The position numbers were made by a program, and so were the translations under genes. Below are positions 1 through 7,663 of a stretch of DNA of 64,000 nt, piece after piece. Below the pieces are notes generated by a model. That model was not told where the DNA came from. It did no database searches and worked only from the letters and a program-made list of their open reading frames with translations. The stretch is taken from NCBI RefSeq assembly GCF_015550595.1, contig NZ_JADNBB010000017.1, positions 1-64,000 of the forward strand, in the 5' to 3' direction. Origin of the DNA: Parabacteroides goldsteinii. Lineage in GTDB: Bacteria > Bacteroidota > Bacteroidia > Bacteroidales > Tannerellaceae. The stretch's first letter is position 1. Every line of letters starts with the position of its first letter.

Positions 1-66
1 TGGATACCTCACGCCAAACGAAAAATTTAAACAAATTATTAATCAGAATTCTGTTGCATTTGCAAG

Positions 67-1470
67 TTGAATTCAGCCAATAAAAAAATAGACGAGCTCC
101 GAAAAGAAATAAACAATATCAATATTCAAATGATAAAATTTTCTCTATTGGGTGAAACAATACTGGAATGGAACGATAAAGATATCGAGCATTACCATGC
201 ACGGCGTATGGCAATGGACAGTATGCTCTGCCGTTTCAAGGCCACCTATCCAGCAGAGCGCATCGATAGTGTGCGCAGTCTTTTAGAGGATAAGGAACGA
301 CAGATGTTCCAGATAGTCCGGTTAATGGATGAACAACAATCTATTAACAAGAAGATAGCCAATCAAATTCCGGTTATTGTGCAGAAAAGTGTGCAGGAAC
401 AGTCCAAAAAGCCAAAACGAAAAGGTTTCTTGGGCATCTTTGGCAAAAAAGAGGGAACGAAGCCAACGACAACAACGACTACGCTCCGTTCATCCAATAG
501 AAACATGGTCAACGAACAGAAAGCGCAGAGCCGTCGATTGTCAGAACAAGCCGATAGTCTTGCTGCCCGTAATGCAGAACTTAACAGACAACTGCAAGGA
601 TTGATTTGCCAAATCGAAAAGAAGGTACAATCTGATTTACAAAATAGAGAAAGCGAGATAACAGCGATGCGTAAAAAATCATTTATGCAGATAGGCGGCT
701 TGATGGGATTTGTTCTTTTGCTGTTGGTCATTTCCTATATCATCATACACCGTGATGCAAAGAACATTAAACGATACAAACGCAAGACAACGGATTTGAT
801 CGAGCAATTGGAACAGTCCGTGCAACAAAATGAGGTACTCATAACCTCCCGAAAGAAAGCGGTACATACTATTACCCATGAGTTGCGTACACCACTGACG
901 GCAATAACTGGCTATACCGAACTTTTGCGGAAAGAATGCAATAGCGGTAATAATGGGCAATATATCCGAAATATACTGCAATCCTCCGACCGTATGCGGG
1001 ATATGCTCAACACTTTGCTTGACTTCTTCCGCCTGGACAACGGCAAGGAACAGCCCCGTCTGTCACCCTGCCGGATTTCTGCAATCACGCACACACTTGA
1101 AACGGAGTTCATTCCTGTTGCAGTGAACAAAGGGTTGTCCTTGTCCGTGAAGACTGGACACGATGCCATTGTATTGACCGACAAAGAGCGAATAATACAA
1201 ATCGGGAATAACCTGCTGTCAAACGCAGTCAAGTTCACAGAAGAAGGCGGTGTTTCTTTGATTACTGAATATGATAATGGAGTTCTGACACTGGTCGTTG
1301 AAGATACAGGTACAGGCATGACAGAAGAGGAACAGAAACAAGCGTTCGGTGCGTTTGAACGTCTATCAAATGCCGCCGCAAAGGAGGGTTTCGGGCTTGG
1401 GCTTGCCATAATGCGTAATATTGTGTCGATGCTTGGCGGAACAATCCGTTTGGACACAATAGTGTCCTAA
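67..1470 (+). CDS. rteA: RteA-like membrane sensor histidine kinase, 3' end lost to an IS
   Basis: Sensor kinase resembling RteA, the two-component sensor of CTnDOT-type conjugative transposons. A long N-terminal coiled region (1-200) leads to one membrane segment (about 206-227). The dimerisation/phosphoacceptor box HELRTP (His271), N-box NNLLSNAVKF (381-390), DTGTGM and GFGLGLA follow. The start is TTG at 67: the frame opens only at 43, after a TAA, and has no upstream ATG. The last residues (TIVS) and the stop come from the left end of the IS at 1457, so the native C-terminus and any further domains are missing. The partner regulator rteB is not in the window. The HATPase core is almost complete, but function is doubtful. 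The family call is from recalled similarity. Confidence 0.8.
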   Translation: MNSANKKIDELRKEINNINIQMIKFSLLGETILEWNDKDIEHYHARRMAMDSMLCRFKATYPAERIDSVRSLLEDKERQMFQIVRLMDEQQSINKKIANQIPVIVQKSVQEQSKKPKRKGFLGIFGKKEGTKPTTTTTTLRSSNRNMVNEQKAQSRRLSEQADSLAARNAELNRQLQGLICQIEKKVQSDLQNRESEITAMRKKSFMQIGGLMGFVLLLLVISYIIIHRDAKNIKRYKRKTTDLIEQLEQSVQQNEVLITSRKKAVHTITHELRTPLTAITGYTELLRKECNSGNNGQYIRNILQSSDRMRDMLNTLLDFFRLDNGKEQPRLSPCRISAITHTLETEFIPVAVNKGLSLSVKTGHDAIVLTDKERIIQIGNNLLSNAVKFTEEGGVSLITEYDNGVLTLVVEDTGTGMTEEEQKQAFGAFERLSNAAAKEGFGLGLAIMRNIVSMLGGTIRLDTIVS

Positions 1471-2515
1471 ACGTTTTGCAGGGTAAAGAGAAAAGGGTAG
1501 GTTTGTAATTGGAAACAAAGCACAGCTAGTGAAAGCTGTCACAAACCACCCTTTTCAATGGCAAATATAACACTATTCGCACAAGTAATCCGACTCATAC
1601 CTCGAGAAATCATCCAACGATTAGTCAAGAAGCATGACACAGACAAGCATGCAAAGGGCTTTAACTCGTGGAGCCATTTGGTGACTATGATCTTCAGCCA
1701 ATTCTCGGGTAGCGTGTCGCTACGTCAAATCTTAGAGGGGCTACAATCTGCTACGGGCAATCTCAATCATCTAGGTCTATCACGAGCTCCCTCCAAATCC
1801 AACATCAGTTACCAAAACGCCAATAGGACTTCTCAGTTCTTCCAAGATGTCTTTTATGCCCTCTTCCAATATTTGGGACAGCACAGGGGTTGTTTTCATC
1901 GTCAGAGGAAGAGACAACATCCAATTTGAGTCAATAAGGGAGAGAGATTTGCCTAATACGACGTCTCAAGAGATACTGAAAGATGAAGAGGTGAGACTGA
2001 CTGGCGTAGAGACAGCGAGCAAGTACCCTAAGAAGATTCGTAGGATAGGCATCTACCATGTTCAAGGAGGTTACACGATTGACTTGTATACCAATGACTT
2101 TAAGCACGCAGCCAGCACTATTGCAGCACTATATCGCTCACGTTGGAAGATTGAGATCTTCTTTAGAAACCTCAAGCAAAACCTGCACATCAAAAGCTTT
2201 CTAGGAACCTCTCAAAACGCTGTCGAGATTCAGATTTGGACGGCTCTGATTACGATTCTCCTACTTCAATATCTCAAGCGAATAGCAAAACGCCCCTGGT
2301 GTCTCTCCAATTTAACAGCGTCATTGAGACTCAACACTTTCATCAATATCGACCTCTTTCAGTAGATAAATGAGCCGTTTTCACTGCCTCCGGACGAGCC
2401 CGAAATAGCATAGGGGGGGATACCCCCGTTTTTACCGCAAATGTCAAGGGGCGATTGACCCGTTTGACAGCTATCTCACACCCTTCGCCCGCCAAAAACG
2501 TTTAGGACACTATTG
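1457..2515 (+). mobile_element. IS4-family-like insertion sequence with 21-bp terminal inverted repeats, internally deleted
   Basis: The ends are perfect inverted copies: CAATAGTGTCCTAAACG... at 1457-1477 and its complement at 2495-2515. They enclose a transposase split over two frames. The left end interrupts rteA. Sequence beyond the right end does not continue rteA, so the locus rearranged after or during insertion. No clear target duplication was found, and exact ends may be off by a few bases. The total of about 1.06 kb is short for an IS of this type, in line with the internal deletion. Confidence 0.8.
1558..2365 (+). pseudogene. IS4-family (DUF4372-type) transposase with internal deletion
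   Basis: The N-terminal part (1558-1929, from MANITLFAQVIRLIPREI) matches the DUF4372 leader of Bacteroidales IS4-like transposases. The C-terminal part continues in another frame (about 1870-2365) and carries the YRSRWKIEIFFRNLKQNL signature around the last acidic catalytic residue. The join lies at TTGGGACAGCAC, where the protein passes from YLGQH to a WDSTGVVF segment. The central region expected to hold the first catalytic aspartates is missing. A deletion between short repeats, which also shifted the frame, explains this. It is not expected to make active transposase. Confidence 0.75.
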
Positions 2516-2708
2516 CAATCAAACAATATTCTCAAAAGAGATAAAGTACAGGTAAACAACGCAACTGTTGTAAGAATTGCTAGAAGCGTTTTATTACCGA
2601 TTACACATATAAAGCCTATACTCCTAACATTGACAACCGTCCAAAAAGGGATTGAATATTTGCAGTACGGAACGAATATCGGGTGTTATTATTTATTAGT
2701 ATTTATTT

Positions 2709-3125
2709 TCACCTTCTCTTCTTAAGGGATTTTGTTAGCAGCGCAGCTTGCTGTTGCAGTCTGATGAGAACTTGGGAATAGGTTTCAAGTTTGCCGAGCA
2801 TTCGTTGAGCAGTGGCAACAGAATGATAAGTATTGAGGGCTTTCACGGCTTCATTGTACAGCACGCCTATCTTATTCATCATGGCGACGATTTCGGAGAG
2901 TTTATCCAAGTAAGGCTTCTTTGAAGGATCTTCCGTGATGACCTTAAAGGCTTCACCCAAAAGTCTTGCTCGGACAAAGTCGCTCTTCGTCTTTGCTCCC
3001 GATTTTTGATAGAGCCTGATAAGTGTTTGCTGGTCTTCGGAATTAGGTATCCTGATGTGCCATCTGTCCCATCGTGGATAGGTGGAACATCTGCCATCGG
3101 GCTTCTTTTGTTTCGTCATTTTCAT
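2709..3125 (-). CDS. Mobilisation accessory (relaxosome) protein, MobA/MobC-like
   Basis: A 138-aa basic protein that starts KKPDGRCSTYPRWDRW and has IPNSEDQQTLIRLYQKSGAKTKSDFVRARLLG in its first half. This is the ribbon-helix-helix style N-terminus of Bacteroides relaxosome accessory proteins. The second half is helical. Such proteins bind oriT and recruit a relaxase normally encoded just downstream; here the downstream side (below 2709) has no relaxase. An oriT-like hairpin lies directly upstream (3168-3222). The start at 3125 could instead be the ATG two codons later. Confidence 0.65.
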   Translation of the reverse strand: MKMTKQKKPDGRCSTYPRWDRWHIRIPNSEDQQTLIRLYQKSGAKTKSDFVRARLLGEAFKVITEDPSKKPYLDKLSEIVAMMNKIGVLYNEAVKALNTYHSVATAQRMLGKLETYSQVLIRLQQQAALLTKSLKKRR

Positions 3126-3167
3126 TGCATCCTAATCACGACTTTGGAGTGATTTACCCCCCTTCGG

Positions 3168-3222
3168 GGCAAGGGTCTTTGTGGTACAAATGGCAATTTG
3201 TGGTACAAAGACACACCTTGCC
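3168..3222. other. Hairpin with nested repeats upstream of the mob gene, oriT candidate
   Basis: Stem GGCAAGG/CCTTGCC (3168-3174 with 3216-3222) encloses a second stem GTCTTTG/CAAAGAC (3175-3181 with 3206-3212). Inside lie two direct copies of TTTGTGGTACAAA (about 3178-3190 and 3197-3209), each itself a near-palindrome. The position 43 bp from the start of a relaxosome gene fits an origin of transfer. No nick site was identified. Confidence 0.4.
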
Positions 3223-3310
3223 AATATCAAGAATTGATGCCACGCATCTGCTTCAGATTAGGAATTAGCTTTTGACTTTCTGAGCTAAGTTTTGAGTTAG
3301 GTTAAGACTT

Positions 3311-3406
3311 AACTCAATTTTGACTTAACTCAATTTTGACTTGACTCAATTTTGACTTGACTCAGTTTTGACTCAACTCAATTTTGACTTGACTCAAAAT
3401 TGACTT
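3311..3406. repeat. Six tandem 16-bp iterons (AACTCAATTTTGACTT type)
   Basis: Six adjacent 16-bp units occupy 3311-3326, 3327-3342, 3343-3358, 3359-3374, 3375-3390 and 3391-3406. They are variants of (A/G)ACTCAATTTTGACTT. Degenerate half-copies flank them (3281-3310, and GAGTTAAAACC after 3406). The rest of the 3126-3691 gap holds the mob-side hairpin, an 8-bp inverted repeat GACACTCA/TGAGTGTC (3588-3595 and 3640-3647) and no credible gene. Iterons next to mob/int genes suggest binding sites for an element-encoded replication, transfer or excision protein. Confidence 0.85.
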
Positions 3407-3691
3407 GAGTTAAAACCCACTTCTTGACCAGACCAAATCTTGACTTACCCAACTCTTAACCGAAATCCCCTATGGCTTACTCATTTGACCGTAGGTAATT
3501 ATAAGTTCAGATTAAACGCCGAAAACGCACCGATGAAGTCAACAATCCCCAAAGAGGGACAAAAGCACGCACACCGATGGAAGGATTGACACTCACCGAG
3601 AGATTGTATGCTCTTGACGTCAGCGTTCCCGAGTTCAAATGAGTGTCCGCTAAACCGTATCTCAACTCACTTCTTTTACGCCGCTGTTCAA

Positions 3692-4000
3692 TTACTTATT
3701 TCTCTTATATATAGGATTATAGTGCCTTTCAAGCATAGCTTGTATGTCGCTCTGTTTGTAGAGTATCTTGCCACCGATTTTGTGATAAGCTATTGTTCCA
3801 CTGTCTCGGTACTCTTGGAGCGTGCGACTGCTCAGACGTAACAGCTTGCAGACTTCCTCACTTGTAAGGTAAACCTCTCCGCCCAACATAGGACGTGCAG
3901 TAGCGCAATAACGCTCCAGCTTCTTCAAGACACCCTCCATAAGTTGTGCAAACATCTGCATTTGCGGGTCTTGTTGTGTGATGATTTCGTTCTCTGACAT
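3692..4000 (-). CDS. Xis-like helix-turn-helix (HTH_17) protein
   Basis: A 102-aa protein with an N-terminal helical part and a C-terminal MerR/excisionase-type HTH. The diagnostic order is LTSEEVCKLLRLSSRTLQEYRDSG (about 43-66) then IGGKILYKQSDIQAML. In Bacteroidales elements, pairs of such proteins beside integrases act as recombination directionality factors or regulators of excision. It lies 20 bp downstream of a paralogous gene (4021-4317) in the same direction. Confidence 0.75.
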   Translation of the reverse strand: MSENEIITQQDPQMQMFAQLMEGVLKKLERYCATARPMLGGEVYLTSEEVCKLLRLSSRTLQEYRDSGTIAYHKIGGKILYKQSDIQAMLERHYNPIYKRNK

Positions 4001-4020
4001 AGTTCATTAGGTGCTTGGGT

Positions 4021-4317
4021 TCAGTCTTTCTGAGCATTCAGTATTTCAGTGATGTCGCTCTCTTTATAGTAGCATTTATGCCCGACCATAGAGAACGGGA
4101 TTTTACCCGTATCCCGATAGTGTTGCAGGGTTCGCTTGCTGATACCGAGCCTACGGCATACGGCTTCATTGTCGAGCCATTCCTCCGTTTCGGGAGAACA
4201 CCCGATAAGCCGTTCAATACGGTGGATAAAGTCTGCAAAGGAGGAGCAGTGCTGCTCCCATGCCTTGCGGTCGATGATGGTAAGTTTCATTGCATTGTTG
4301 TTGATTACGTTATTCAT
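4021..4317 (-). CDS. Xis-like helix-turn-helix protein, second of a pair
   Basis: HTH_17 protein with WLDNEAVCRRLGISKRTLQHYRDTGKIPF and then GHKCYYKESDITEIL, the usual winged-HTH layout of Bacteroidales excisionase-like proteins. The chosen start at 4317 (MNNVINNN...) drops an unlikely N-terminal extension; MKLTIIDRK at 4290 is another option. It stands between the integrases (upstream) and the second HTH gene, and the group probably controls excision of the module. It resembles the HTH protein at 54669-54983. Confidence 0.75.
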   Translation of the reverse strand: MNNVINNNAMKLTIIDRKAWEQHCSSFADFIHRIERLIGCSPETEEWLDNEAVCRRLGISKRTLQHYRDTGKIPFSMVGHKCYYKESDITEILNAQKD

Positions 4318-4884
4318 ACTAGGCAAACGAGCAGTTTTTCTGTCGATTGCCCTTATTGTCGGATGCAAAAGTAACCCCTCTAAAGCGGAAAAAGAAAGAG
4401 TAAGGAAGAATACGGAAATAGTTAGGACACAAGGGAAATGGCGAACACAAAAGTCTAGGCTATTGCGGTAATGAGATGAGGTGCTGGTTCGTTCCGTACT
4501 AGCGAAAATAAAATCAGGTCACTCTCGAGTGTTCGATTGCTTTGACATCTCTCTATCAATTAACAGAGTGAGAGCACACTCTTTGGCTTATGTGATTGAT
4601 GGAGTATTTGTTTTGTCGCTTCTTGCGTCCAAAGAGCCTGAGTATGCCGTATTCGTTCGGGCTTATTCTTTTGGCGGTTAGCCTATTGCTGCAAGGTTGG
4701 AGCGAAAAATACGACCGCACTAACAATCAAATTATTGCAAGTATGATAGTAGCAAAGTACAGAGAAAAGCCCTGCGGTGGAGATTTTTCACTCCATCTGC
4801 AGGACTTGACCTTGCAAGCAATCAAGGCAACCGCCATACCTTTGCCCGACCGAATACGGCTTCAGGGCTTTGAGGAAAGTTCAC
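4318..4884. other. Non-coding gap between HTH and integrase genes
   Basis: No convincing gene on either strand. The gap contains a hairpin (CCTGC..GTGGAG/CTCCAT..GCAGG, 4771-4803) with no T-run, close behind the integrase stop at 4885 and so perhaps a weak 3' structure. The rest presumably holds the promoter for the two HTH genes. No consensus promoter was seen. Confidence 0.4.
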
Positions 4885-6156
4885 CTATAAAGGTTCAGAT
4901 TGCGTTTTGTCTTGCTGTGCTATTGACTCACAATAACCCTCAAAGGCAGAATGCTCTCTGTCAGTGAGTGCAGTCATATCCTCTTGTATCTTGTGGTCGG
5001 TTATCTTCCCGTAGATTTGTGTTGTGCCAATATTGCTGTGTCCGAGCATCTTGCTGAGCGTTTCCATTGAGATCCCGTTGGATAGGCAAATTGCGGTTGA
5101 AAATGTATGGCGAGCCATATGAAAGGTCAAACCTTTCTCTATTCGGCATATCTGACCAATATTCACACAAGCTAAAGACGCCTTGCGGGTGGTTAGGTTA
5201 GGGAATATCAAGTCGTCTACTTTCTTGTCTTTGATATAGAGTGAAAGGATTTGCTTGGCAATAGGCAAAAGTGGAATGATAGCTTCTACGTCCGTTTTCT
5301 GCCTTTTGATGCGGATTTCCTCCGTGCCGTCTGCATTACGGATGATATGCTTTAGCCTGAGCCGTTGCATATCCACACGAGCCAGACCAGTAAAGGCGCA
5401 GAAAAGAAAGAGTTGCCTTGCCCGTTCGAACTGCCTGTCAATGATGGGTGTTTGCAGTACACGCTGCAGTTCTTCCGTTGTAAGATACTTGCGTGTGCGG
5501 TGTGGCAGTTCTGCCTTGTAGTCCGCAAAGGGGTCGATCTGGATATACTTCTTCTGCTGACCTATGCCGATGAGCTTTCTTAGGAAGATGACCACAATCT
5601 GAATGGTGGCAAGGGAAAGGTTGCGCTCTGATTTGAGATAGAAGTCCATCCCCTCGATAAAGCCGTAGTCCAACAATGAGTAGCGAATATCCTCCAGTCC
5701 CAATCGTTCACGCAGATAAGCCTCTATGAGTTGTGTGGCATAGATGTAATTGGCAAAGGTCGGCTTGGCAATCGTTACCCCCACACAGGGACGTTTATCC
5801 TCAATGAAGAGATGTGCTTCTTCCAAAAGAAAACCTTTAGGTTTGTCTTCTTCCATAAGTTCACATTTCAGTAGCTCGGCTGTGATATAGCCACGCTGCC
5901 ATACTAACTCTTGATACTTCGCTTTGGCTTGTTCCTCTTTGGCTTGGAGATAGCGGTTGATTTCCTTTATCTCTTCGCCCGTTCCCTTGCATCTTCCCTT
6001 ACGACTATCCCAAAGTTCGGGAGCAATCTCCTTGCCCGTGCTGTATTGCACCTGCTTTCCGTCTATAGTGATGCGTCCCATAATCGGACATTTGCCGTTC
6101 TTCTTTTCTTTGGACCGATTGATATAGAATAGTGTTTTGAATGTACTTCGTGCCAT
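4885..6156 (-). CDS. Tyrosine recombinase (integrase), second of tandem pair
   Basis: A 423-aa site-specific recombinase with an N-terminal arm-binding domain (MARSTFKTLFYINRSK...), a SAM-like core-binding domain (about 120-215) and a C-terminal catalytic domain. Visible catalytic motifs are HMARHTFSTAI (His-X-X-Arg), MLGHSNIGTTQIYGK (His and the Tyr nucleophile) and a TGLARVD segment where the first catalytic Arg usually lies. That canonical position reads Ala, as in other Bacteroidetes integrases. The gene starts 4 bp after the stop of the upstream integrase, so the pair is co-transcribed. Confidence 0.9.
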   Translation of the reverse strand: MARSTFKTLFYINRSKEKKNGKCPIMGRITIDGKQVQYSTGKEIAPELWDSRKGRCKGTGEEIKEINRYLQAKEEQAKAKYQELVWQRGYITAELLKCELMEEDKPKGFLLEEAHLFIEDKRPCVGVTIAKPTFANYIYATQLIEAYLRERLGLEDIRYSLLDYGFIEGMDFYLKSERNLSLATIQIVVIFLRKLIGIGQQKKYIQIDPFADYKAELPHRTRKYLTTEELQRVLQTPIIDRQFERARQLFLFCAFTGLARVDMQRLRLKHIIRNADGTEEIRIKRQKTDVEAIIPLLPIAKQILSLYIKDKKVDDLIFPNLTTRKASLACVNIGQICRIEKGLTFHMARHTFSTAICLSNGISMETLSKMLGHSNIGTTQIYGKITDHKIQEDMTALTDREHSAFEGYCESIAQQDKTQSEPL

Positions 6157-6160
6157 AATA

Positions 6161-7381
6161 TCAAAGCTTCAAGGTGAATGTATCTTGTATGCGTTGCTGC
6201 ACATTTTGCATCTCTCGATGGATTCTCTCGGAGGAAACGGCAGCATATACTTGTGTTGTTCTCAAGTTGGTGTGTCCGAGCATCTGGCTCACCGTTTCAA
6301 TAGGCACTCCTGCTGAGAGCGTGATGAGCGATGCAAAGGTGTGGCGAGCCATGTGAAAGGTTAGCGGGCTTTCCATACCGATATTTCTCTGTATGTAGTG
6401 CATGCCGTTGTGGATGATGTCGTTAGTCGGCACTTCAAAGACAAAACCAGCACGCTTACCTCTGTACCGCTCCATTATCGCCCAAGCAGGTGGAAGCACC
6501 TGTACACGATACGGGGTCTTGGTTTTCATTCGCTTGCCCTTGATGCAGAGTTCACCTTCTTCCAAGACAATGTTTTCCTCTCTGAGATTGCGCACGTCTG
6601 AGATTGCCAAGCCTGAAAAGCAGGAGAATACGAACAAATCACGGACAATACGGTAGTTCTCCCATTCTATCTCCAAGTCAATGATGCGTTGTAGCTGGTC
6701 TTGTGAGATGCTTCTCGGCTCACCTTTGGGACGTTCATAGCTGTAGCCCAAGAATGGGTAGAAGTCCAGCACGCCTTTCTTCACCGCCATGCGGACGATG
6801 CTCTTCAAGGTGGATAGTGCACTCGACACGCTGCTACGTTTCAGTTTTCGGTTAATGGTGAGATAGTACTCGAAACCCTCGATAAAGGCTTTGTCTAATT
6901 CTGAAAGGGGAATATCGCTTACTTTATGCTTCTTCTGCAGATACTCACGGAGCAAGGATTGCTGATAGGTACGGAGCTTGAATGTCTTCAAGGCTCTATC
7001 AATGCCTATGCGTTCCTTTGTCTGTCTGAGATATTCCTCAAAACTCTGCAAGAGCAGGGCTTGACGGTAGATTTGCCCCTGATAAGCATCCCTCACATCG
7101 GTGGCGGTAAAGGATTCTTCTCTTTCACTGAGTTCGTGAAAGCGTGCGTGGATGAGTGCGGTGCATTCACCGAGTTTCTGATTGACGGACACCGCCATAG
7201 CGCTCTTGCCAGTGAGCCGTTGCTTACGGCTATCCCATAGGGCGAGCGGAGTCTTACACTTGGTGGAGAACCCCGAATGGGTTCTACCTACGGAGATGCG
7301 CCCGATGACAGGCACAAGTCCTTTTTTGTCGGTTCGTCTTGCCTGAATGAAGAACGATACTTTCAGTTTGTTTTCTTTCAT
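6161..7381 (-). CDS. Tyrosine recombinase (integrase), first of tandem pair
   Basis: An integrase of about 406 aa with the same domain order as its neighbour. Catalytic signatures are HMARHTFASLI, MLGHTNLRTTQVYAA and an FSGLAISDV segment with Ala where the first catalytic Arg is expected. The start at 7381 (MKENKLKVSFF) is preferred to an upstream ATG at 7417. It is the first gene from the module's right end, so its promoter lies in 7382-7663. Tandem integrases in Bacteroidales elements may act together or on different ends; nothing here decides which. Confidence 0.9.
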   Translation of the reverse strand: MKENKLKVSFFIQARRTDKKGLVPVIGRISVGRTHSGFSTKCKTPLALWDSRKQRLTGKSAMAVSVNQKLGECTALIHARFHELSEREESFTATDVRDAYQGQIYRQALLLQSFEEYLRQTKERIGIDRALKTFKLRTYQQSLLREYLQKKHKVSDIPLSELDKAFIEGFEYYLTINRKLKRSSVSSALSTLKSIVRMAVKKGVLDFYPFLGYSYERPKGEPRSISQDQLQRIIDLEIEWENYRIVRDLFVFSCFSGLAISDVRNLREENIVLEEGELCIKGKRMKTKTPYRVQVLPPAWAIMERYRGKRAGFVFEVPTNDIIHNGMHYIQRNIGMESPLTFHMARHTFASLITLSAGVPIETVSQMLGHTNLRTTQVYAAVSSERIHREMQNVQQRIQDTFTLKL

Positions 7382-7663
7382 TTTTCTGTCGTTTTTCTCA
7401 ATTCCCTTTGCTTGCAAAGGTACAGTGAAACAGGTGCTTCTGAGCGATGCAGAACGATGAAATACGATGAATAAAAAACTGTGGAGCAGTTGTTTAGCTT
7501 CAATTCGTAACCCCTCTTTGCTTTTTCTTCGATGGGTTACGATGTGGTAACGGAACTCCTGCCGTTTTATGCTCGTTTTCGCTTACCCTCAAAATAGCAA
7601 GAAAGTATAAACGATGCTATATCAAATAGTTACATCCTTTGCATATCCCGCTATTTCCCTTAA
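7382..7663. other. Integrase upstream region and probable element/host-gene junction
   Basis: Gene-free region. Three close copies of CGATGnA (around 7445-7470) lie before the integrase start and may be arm-type sites. To the right, the helicase frame opens just after a TAA at 7661, so the recombination junction is probably between about 7640 and 7690. No duplicated att core can be checked without the other end. Confidence 0.35.

Larger units (their letters stand above)
2516..7663. mobile_element. Mobilisation/integration module with tandem tyrosine recombinases, left end eroded
   Basis: The module comprises a mob accessory gene, an oriT-like hairpin, iterons, two Xis-like HTH proteins and two integrases, all on the minus strand. 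Its right end lies between the integrase promoter (about 7420) and the truncated helicase frame that opens at 7664. The left part, where a relaxase gene would follow the mob gene on the minus strand, is absent and replaced by IS/rteA sequence. I infer a mobilisable element that inserted into an ICE helicase gene and was later truncated. The precise att sites are unknown. Confidence 0.55.

Noticed and set aside
470-485. ACAACGACT-like short tandem repeat in the kinase gene
   Set aside because: Encodes a Thr run in a linker; low-complexity coding sequence explains it.
912-1457. Minus-strand frames opposite the kinase
   Set aside because: Serine/proline-rich translations typical of antisense shadow; the plus strand shows all kinase boxes.
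3311-3406. CRISPR or satellite-type array
   Set aside because: The units are 16 bp with no spacers; they are iteron-like.
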